Below are positions 56,871 to 64,000 of a stretch of 64,000 nt of DNA, piece by piece. Source of the DNA: Wyeomyia smithii. Its lineage: Eukaryota > Arthropoda > Insecta > Diptera > Culicidae. The translations under genes and the position numbers were made by a program. The stretch spans positions 197,557,357 through 197,621,356 of the forward strand of contig NC_073695.1 of NCBI RefSeq assembly GCF_029784165.1. The letters are read 5' to 3'. Numbering within the stretch: position 1 is the first letter of the stretch; the number at the start of each line of letters is the position of its first letter. The notes beneath the pieces are model-generated. The model had not been told where the DNA came from, ran no database searches, and worked only from the letters and a program-made list of their open reading frames with translations.

Positions 56871-58217
56871 ATGGCTAGGGTACGCCACCATAACGCCTCA
56901 TGGGCAAGTATGTATGCACTGACGAGTTATTTTTTTCTCGTCGAAAAAACATGATATTGCCTCAGGTTACGTGGTTTTTAGACAGCCCCTTGTCACTACA
57001 ACACTTTTCTCATATGACTATATTATCTACAGTGATATCCATCACAATGATATCAAAAATTAGTTTCGTAAATCGTAATCAGGCTTATCTCAACAAAGAG
57101 ACGCGTGGAGACTGAGAGAGAGACTTTCTGACATAGGAGACTACGTCTTTTTGCTCTATCCCGGGGTAAATTCTGTGAGGTCTCCTGCACGAGCCGAATG
57201 AAGTGTGTTGTGCGATCCGAACTGCTATTACTCATTTCTTTGGGGATTAATGTGCATGTGTTTTACTCGCGAAAAAACGAGTGGCATCCGATCCCTGCTG
57301 AAAGGCCTGCAAGTTTTTATGGGACGGAGACTAGGGCACCGGGTACTAACTCGCCGTTTCAAGCCATTTTCACACGAATTTACTAAGGGAGCTCGATGCA
57401 ATTGCCAGTCCAAGGACGTGGGACCTTTACAAAATCCGACTCATTTCCGTTTTCTGCGCAACCAGTTGCCATAATTGGGGCCTAACTGACATCAGTTAGT
57501 ATGCTTATCATATCCGTGTTTGTGTGTAAGTTGTTAGCCTTCCATTTTCAAGCGTGCTACCCCATTATACGACCTCTTTTCTCTCCTGCCGACATCACCA
57601 ATAACAATTCCCTGGAGAGATCTCAATGAACGTTACTCTGGTCATTGTTATTATAAAAAGGACCTTTATATTGTTAAAAGGAAGAAGTATTATCCCCTGA
57701 AGGAACTTTTATTCTATTGTTACCTAGTCGCCATTACAGATGCTTACAGTTTATACTACCTGAATTAGTACCCGTTCGGAGAGGAATAGTTTTCAGAAGA
57801 CTTTTACATTGAATCTTTAATTCCATTTTTGTCGTCAAAGTGCGTGTCTTATTTTCTGTTGGTTGGTGACTTGAGCAATGACTATCATGAATAATAATCG
57901 AACAAAGCCAAGATGTAACCTACACTGAGGAATACACGCGAAAAAGACATTAGTGAGAACTGAAGAAGTAGGATACAACCACTGCAATACATAATGTCTC
58001 TTCATGTTTTCATTGAATTATCATATGAAACATATCTTGACTTATATCATCACACCTCATTCTTGTTTCTTAACGTTTTGTAATGTTAAGATCGATGCAG
58101 TGATTCGTCAGTAAAAATGTAAATGCAAACATTCATTTTCTTCTCAAAGTGTTCTCAGGGACAAGTAAAGCAGCTCAAATTTCTGTGTGGACTCCTCACC
58201 GCAACCAGGTACCTTGA
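56871..58217. other. Unassigned DNA
   Basis: Frames at 57198-57474 are protein-like in part but match nothing I recognise. No repeat was seen. Confidence 0.3.
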
Positions 58218-58634
58218 TCTTTTGGGATAACACTCGGATATCTGCTGTATTCCGTATTTCTGTTATTATCAACATCGAAATTGAGAGTAAGTGACATGTT
58301 TTTGTTAATATCCGTGCTAGTGTTTATGCTTTTCACCCTTCCTTTTTACACTTACTGCTTCGAGCCTTGTTCCTCCCGCCAATATTATCATTATAACTTA
58401 AATTGCCTTTATTGGATTCTACTAATCTCCCTCTGGCCAAATTTCATTGTAAGAGGGATTATTTTTGTCAAGAGGAAGTCATCGCAGTTTTACTGCCTTC
58501 AACGTGAAGTATTAGTGAAAAGCCTGAGAAGTCTAGCAACACCAAACGGTCTGGATTCTACTAAGTTTCGGAACCACGAGTGCCCGGTTGTCGAAGCGGA
58601 TATTGTAACCTTGCGGCCTCTAAGCCCCGCATAA
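58218..58634 (+). CDS. Possible C-terminal exon of a GPCR-like membrane protein
   Basis: The frame is open from 58218 to a TAA at 58632-58634. It has a hydrophobic helix DMFLLISVLVFMLFTLPFYT, a short polar loop with CSSRQYYHYN, then a second helix CLYWILLISLWPNFIVRG. A basic stretch (FVKRKSS) and a hydrophilic tail ending VTLRPLSPA follow. The helix-LPFY-loop-helix-basic-tail plan looks like transmembrane segments 6 and 7 and the tail of a class A GPCR. A canonical NPxxY is absent. No upstream exons were found, and the splice acceptor is not defined. An unrelated membrane protein or chance hydrophobic ORF remains possible. Confidence 0.3.
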   Translation, partial: SFGITLGYLLYSVFLLLSTSKLRVSDMFLLISVLVFMLFTLPFYTYCFEPCSSRQYYHYNLNCLYWILLISLWPNFIVRGIIFVKRKSSQFYCLQREVLVKSLRSLATPNGLDSTKFRNHECPVVEADIVTLRPLSPA

Positions 58635-58639
58635 TGTAA

Positions 58640-59367
58640 TTAATTGAAATGCCTCAATTTAACTGATTTTGTGTTTTATTCTTTGGTATTTCTAACATTA
58701 CTGAAACCTAAGCGCGTGGGTTTGATTCAACTGCTAGGCCAGATTGTTAAGATTTTGGTCTATTATTTTAAGATTTTTCTAGAGTTTGAGTAAATGTGAT
58801 TGTACATAGATGATGTCAGAATAACAGTTCATGGTTCTCAGATAATTGTTATACGACGACAATTTTTTTTTCAATAAACTTATGACTTTATAATATTTTT
58901 CCATTTGTAGCATGGATGAGCACTTCGCCAGCATTTCTATTTTCGACGTGTCCTCTTATAAACTCGTGTTCACTAATTCTTTAAGACAATAATCTGTTCC
59001 AAGAAATCATGTTTCTTTTTGCATTTCTCTGTGTGAAGATTAGCAAGAAGCTGAATTAATATAGCCGTAGAAAGCCATGATGGTTCCGCTGTTCTTTGAA
59101 GCTTAGATCGAGTGAATGATAACGAAAAGTAAATATCTTCGTATTCTACTGAAATAAAGCTTTTGTCATGTGGAACTCTAAAGTGCTATGGCATATGCGT
59201 GAGTAGATAGCATAACATTCATTCACAATCGAGTTAAATTTTAAGTTCCAGTGGCAAGCGAAAGATGTGTATCGTAAATAAAAACTTTTTTTTTTCGACG
59301 CTAAATATGGGAACACCTACATAGCTCAGAAACGTTCTGATATCCACAACTAGACATTGCGACATGA
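58640..59367. other. Unassigned AT-rich DNA
   Basis: No feature was recognised. Confidence 0.35.
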
Positions 59368-59604
59368 TAGGGGAACCGCTCCTATATTCATCTGAGTACC
59401 TTTATTCATCTCATCACGCCTTTTTGGTCAATTTATCGTCAAATTTTACCATATTTTCAACGTAAAACTTTTAGCCACTTGAGAAAATCGAGAAGCAAAT
59501 AGATTTAATTTGTAGAAATTTGACGGTAAATTGGACAAATGAGAGAAATGAGATGAATATAGGTGCACAAACCTGTTGAGATGAATAATGGAGCGATTAC
59601 CCTA
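59368..59604. mobile_element. MITE (237 bp, about 85-bp inverted arms, TA ends)
   Basis: The left arm TAGGGGAACCGCTCCTATAT...TTCATCTGAG is matched in reverse by the right arm (...ATGAATAATGGAGCGATTACCCTA). TTCATCTCAT words and GTCAAATTT also appear in mirrored order. TA at both tips is the probable target duplication. Confidence 0.75.
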
Positions 59605-62600
59605 TAAGCGTGGAAGAAAAAATTAAAAGAAATGAAATTATGGAACGCAACTTAAAATGTAGTTTCCCATTGCCTACTTGACGAAATAAATAGAACTTTT
59701 TCTCAAAAAAAAAAAAAATATTTAAACGAGACACGCATTCAATATATGCACAAGTTTTAGTTTGATTATGACTAAAATTACAGCGGAAACCCAGAAAAGT
59801 GCATTAATTGTAAATTGTCATTCAGGAAATAAAAGGACGTCAGTAGTTACGAGAAGAAGGAAACGCATCAAGAAGCCATCAAGAACAGAACTGCAGTTTG
59901 ATACTCAGTAAGTTAATCAGCAGAATTGTTCAAACAATATCGAATCAAGGATGTTCACCAGCTGTTTTTAATGTAGATCCGCCTACATATTAACAAATCA
60001 TGACACAATAAAAGGCAGAAATAAGCTTCTTGGTTTTTCAAATCATTGAAACTCAATTCATGTAAGTTTTGACATCAACATGAAACTAAGCAGAACCGAT
60101 CAAAAACCTAGCTTGACACCGTCGTTGGATCCGAGACATACCTATCCTATAGCCTGGAGTATCGCCCCAGCTGGCTCGCAATTCTTCGCTTGTTTCGCTT
60201 CGTGTGCCCTTCACTGCTCTGCCAATCGCCTATCGTCTCTCAAATGTACAAGTTACGTATCGCAACCGGCAAGCAACCAGTAGCAGTAACGGTAGCAAAA
60301 AAGAAACTAATTTTGCCCCTACCCAGTAAAAATGCTGCCCGCCATCAGCGATGGAAAACATTTTATCTATACACAATACCGCGCTGAACCGGGTAACATT
60401 GAGCGAATGTTGAAAGTCATTCTGACGTAATTACATGAAATTTATTCTTACCTTAGCACGCCTGAACCTATTCAATGGCTGCCAGGTTTCTTCTTCTTCG
60501 TGTCTGCCTTGATTGTGCTGCCTTTATATGTTCGCTGTACGATTTCCCCTCATATGGATAAAAAACTGTATGTGTACAAGCGGTTACCATGCTTTCGGCA
60601 GGCGAAATTTTCATCATTATTCTCACTTTCGATCTAATTCCAATCTCCCGTTTCCCAACCCCTCCCGATGAAATCCAACCTCCCGAGCAACCAGTGAAAC
60701 GGCCAAACCTATGGGCTTAGAGCTAGATATTCAGTAAACTTTTTTTTTTGAATCAAAACCGGTCTGTAGAATCGAGTAAGTGAGTGGAAACGATTCCGAT
60801 GATTGATACAACCGCATCGGCAAAGCACAAACCGACTCCCACAGCTGACGGTAATAGACATCGGTGGCGTTACTAGGAGGATGTTTTTTGGTAGGTTAGT
60901 ATCAACTGTAGAGGGATTAGTTCGAATAATTGATAGAAGATCGAGCTGAAAACTAAGCGTGCAATGTATGCTTAGCACTCGTAACGTTTCAATAACCCAC
61001 CCTAAAGACCGATACTGCTTGATCCTGTAGCTACATATTGGGAAATGTGATGAATGTAATCATTTTGTACTACGTATTGCTGGCTGCCAGCTTATTGGAA
61101 GAACATGTCATGGAACTGGTTTGCTGGAATCAGTCCTTTTTTTGCTGAGCGAAAACTTTTTGTAGAATCAAAGTGAATGGTTAACCGTTCTTTTTGTACA
61201 CAAAATGTATAAACTGTTTTGTTAGTTTTTTAGTCTTGAATTTACATTTTTTTTTCATACCGAACAACTCAAAATATGTAAGTTCATTACCTATCGTTTA
61301 TTTTGTAGGGCTGTCACTTATAAACAGTAGTTTTAGAAAATTACAAAATTACTAAAAAAAATATTATATAGATCTGGTATAACTACTATTGTTCCCAACC
61401 CTTAAGACGGCAATCGTTTTTTGTCAATTTCTGTACCAATTCTCGTTAGCCTGTTTAACATCACAATTTAAAGCCTACTCTCAATGCTTTCTTATCCTAA
61501 TACGTTTTAGATCAGATTCATGGAAAGAAAACAAGTTGCGTATTTGAATTGAACATTCAGCATTTATTGTTGCATATACTGAAAGGTTCTTGACAACACG
61601 ATAAACCTCTAATGGTCGATTTATTTTTAAAGAAACATTTTCTAATCTTTCTTTGTATTTCTAGCTCTTCTTAGGTAACTCCTGAACAAAAGCATCGTTA
61701 ATTAAAATGTTTAAAAGAATTTTTTTCCTACAAGCGCAGAAACTTAGTGCGAACTTTCACCCCGCGGCTGCAAAAATATGATCGAAATTATTTTGGCCAA
61801 AAAAATGTGTTTAATTATTTTTCGTTTTGTATGAGTTACTTGTTTGTAATTAATGTACATAGCATTGAGAAACAAATTTGAATTTTCTCATTTTTGCATA
61901 AGAAAATCCTCTTTGTCTGGCTAAGGTTTGGATTTTTTATAAGTAACAGTTTTGAATAGAACACCATACTTTTTTAATAAACTTTTGTCGGAATGTCTAT
62001 AGAATGTGTCATGACATCTATTTGATTTAATATATCCTTTTATAGTGAGTTCTTACAATTTTTCTATGTTCTACAATAAAGTTTTCTATAACACACAATT
62101 TCACCGAAGAACGTTAATTTTTATCTCCGATATTTTTAATATTTTTATATTTAATATTTATTAATTTATTATTTATGTATAATATAGTTATTATAATACA
62201 TACATATGAGTATGAGCATGAGCATTGACGACCGCACATATTGTAGTTGACCTCCGTGATTGACCTGAGGTAGTGAAGTTGCACAGAGAACCACATAGAT
62301 AGCTTTTGGGATGTTATACCATCTTCAATGTACAACAATTCAGTAACTCTCACTTTAGAAAGATCAATAACGGCGCCGGCCACATCCTTACGGTCGTTAG
62401 GAAAAAATAGGAAGAGGATTGTTAGTTCGACAAACGTTGTTATGAGACCGAGTTCACCTCTGCATCTCTACGGATGTCACCTGAAGGGAATTTGTGATAG
62501 TATGTTGGGGTAGGTAAGGCAGGATTCGATCGAATACGATCAAATATATCAAAATCCCGCGCGACGAATGAATTTCAAAACATTTATTAAATCTACAGAA

Positions 62601-63656
62601 ACAAAAGCTACGCGCAACACTCAACGAGCTGATTTCGGCTGATTCGCAGCTACCGATTTCGTTTCCTTCGAGAGTTAACTACGCGATACGACTCTCCAGA
62701 TCACCAGCTGCCGCAAACCGAACTCAAACGATTGATCACTGTACTAAAAACAAAACCTGTATTTCCTTTTCCTGATTTTAGAATTAATAAAGTTGATATA
62801 TTTGATACTAAAAACAATACTGTGAACACGGTACGGTATCCGGTTGTTATCTTCATCACATGTGACATGTGACTTAATTCGAACGCGAGTTGTAAGAATG
62901 TAAATTATTTCTGAACGCGGGTACGGTCGCATCGAGCCTTCTCTTGTGTTAAACTATATGAATATTTGCAGTCAGTATCAATCGTCAACGCAAAAATACT
63001 TACCAAAAGTGAAAAATGGATAAGTTTTACACACTCAAAGCTGAATCAAAGCTAGACTAAACTAAACTAAATTTAAGAAAAAAATCCAAACACACACATT
63101 AGCCATAAAGGTCCTAAATTAGGTGTGTTGCTTCATAAGCATAATTATCAAAAATTCAGCTTGAAGCAAAAATAATCATTCAAAACTAGAGAAGTCATGA
63201 ATACCGAAACAAAAACAATGCATATGGAAACTATGTAATCGGAAAAATTCAGATTAAGAATGTCAAAATATTTCAACTGTTGAAAAATGTCGCGTAATAG
63301 ACAAACAGCAACCCTGTGCTACACCCCCTTTCATGCGATGAAAAAAAAAACAAACAACTCCCGTACCAAATTACTACTCTATAGCAAAATTACAGTTTAG
63401 TGTCGAGTTTGACGTTGAAATTATCGCTAAGGCTAATGCTTGGCTGAACACAAAGCGGCGCGATACGCGTCTTTTCAAAGGTGAGAAATAATATAACCTA
63501 CAATGAGAAAATATACGAAAACGCTGCGCTTCGCGCCATCTCATCTCAGCACAACATCAGCCCAAGAAATCGGTAGGTACAACACACACGCAAATATGTA
63601 CGAAAAAAAAGTATTTGATTCATGTCGGTGAAAACTACCAATAGTTTTCATAAATA
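59605..63656. other. About 4 kb without a recognised gene
   Basis: One minus-strand frame (about 62470-62114) is open upstream of any ATG and reads VAGAVIDLSKVRVTELLYIE. It is unidentified. A GC-richer block lies at 62330-62710. The remainder is AT-rich, with A/T runs and no repeats recognised. Confidence 0.3.
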
Positions 63657-64000
63657 CAGTCATACCTCGATATAGGGCAACCTCGATATAACGTAACTCG
63701 ATCAGGGATGATATTTGTTGACACTCTTGAGTGAAAGTGAAAAAAAGCATCCATAAACGTTATTTTTTTACAATCCTTTCAGAGTTCTCCTTTCCCGCTT
63801 TTTGCATGGAAGTAAACTGTCAAAACACCTCATTATATTTCATGCGATGGAAGCAAGACAACAAAATCAGTTTATCAGTTAACGAAGATTGTCAAGGCAT
63901 CGGTCAGTGTCAGTGAAAAAGTGTTTCGGTGAGGTTTATTTTGGTTGAGTGGACTGTTTGTTTTTCTTTTTCGCTTTGAAGTGAAAATCATTTGGTTGGA
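63657..64000. mobile_element. Left end of a pogo/Tigger-like element (runs off the window)
   Basis: After a TA, the sequence CAGTCATACCTCGATATAGG continues with CTCGATATAACGTAACTCG. This terminal repeat type, with iterated CTCGATATAACG, is characteristic of pogo/Tigger elements. No matching right end is in the window, so the element either continues beyond 64000 or is truncated. Confidence 0.5.

Overview
The window looks like intergenic or intronic DNA of a culicine mosquito, most likely Aedes. It is AT-rich. It carries a tRNA-derived SINE of the Feilai type, a DD37E (ITmD37E-type) Tc1-mariner relic, R1-clade, RTE-clade and CR1-like LINEs, many MITEs, and long introduced tandem repeats. No prokaryotic architecture, CRISPR array or operon is present. 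Almost every long reading frame belongs to a transposable element, and most of these are broken.

Host-gene signals are few. The strongest is one clean 130-nt exon at 11244-11373 on the minus strand. It encodes the end of a paired domain plus the Pax octapeptide, as in gooseberry / gooseberry-neuro (Pax3/7). Neither the homeobox exon nor the first paired-box exon was found, so much of the window may be intron of this gene. At 17680-18218 there is a divergent pair of histone H2B(-)/H2A(+) pseudogenes, both missing their histone-fold core. Weaker candidates are a GPCR-like C-terminal exon (58218-58634), an unidentified ghost reading frame (18499-18917), a TATA/Inr promoter (about 26319-26385), and a small hypothetical two-exon gene (28895-29565).

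Layout. 1-9.3 kb: SINE, MITEs, a 2.7-kb interval bounded by inverted 26-mers, the ITmD37E pseudogene, and a LINE RNase H remnant. 9.3-11.5 kb: low-repeat DNA with the Pax exon. 11.5-14.8 kb: a composite island of four different tandem repeats. 15-19.7 kb: single-copy-like DNA, MITEs and the histone pseudogene pair. 20.0-23.75 kb: a 5'-truncated R1-clade LINE inserted into a TG microsatellite with a long target-site duplication. 24-33.5 kb: mostly unexplained DNA with a 24-bp minisatellite. 33.5-34.5 kb: a foldback element. 35-45.2 kb: a nest of LINEs, in which a nearly intact CR1-like element lies between pieces of an older restriction-endonuclease-type LINE, followed by an RTE element carrying a MITE. 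45.2-49.2 kb: a mariner relic duplicated in tandem with copied filler DNA, and an element with hAT-like 8-bp target duplications. 53.4-56.9 kb: a scrambled second copy of the R1-clade LINE. 57-64 kb: sparse, with a MITE and the left end of a pogo/Tigger-like element at the window edge.

Much of the value lies in insertion order. Several insertions can be verified because host sequence or coding frame resumes on the far side with matching target duplications. I found no convincing new multi-gene system. The most unusual items are the histone pseudogene pair, the microsatellite-targeted LINE, the tandem duplication with filler DNA, and the ghost reading frame.
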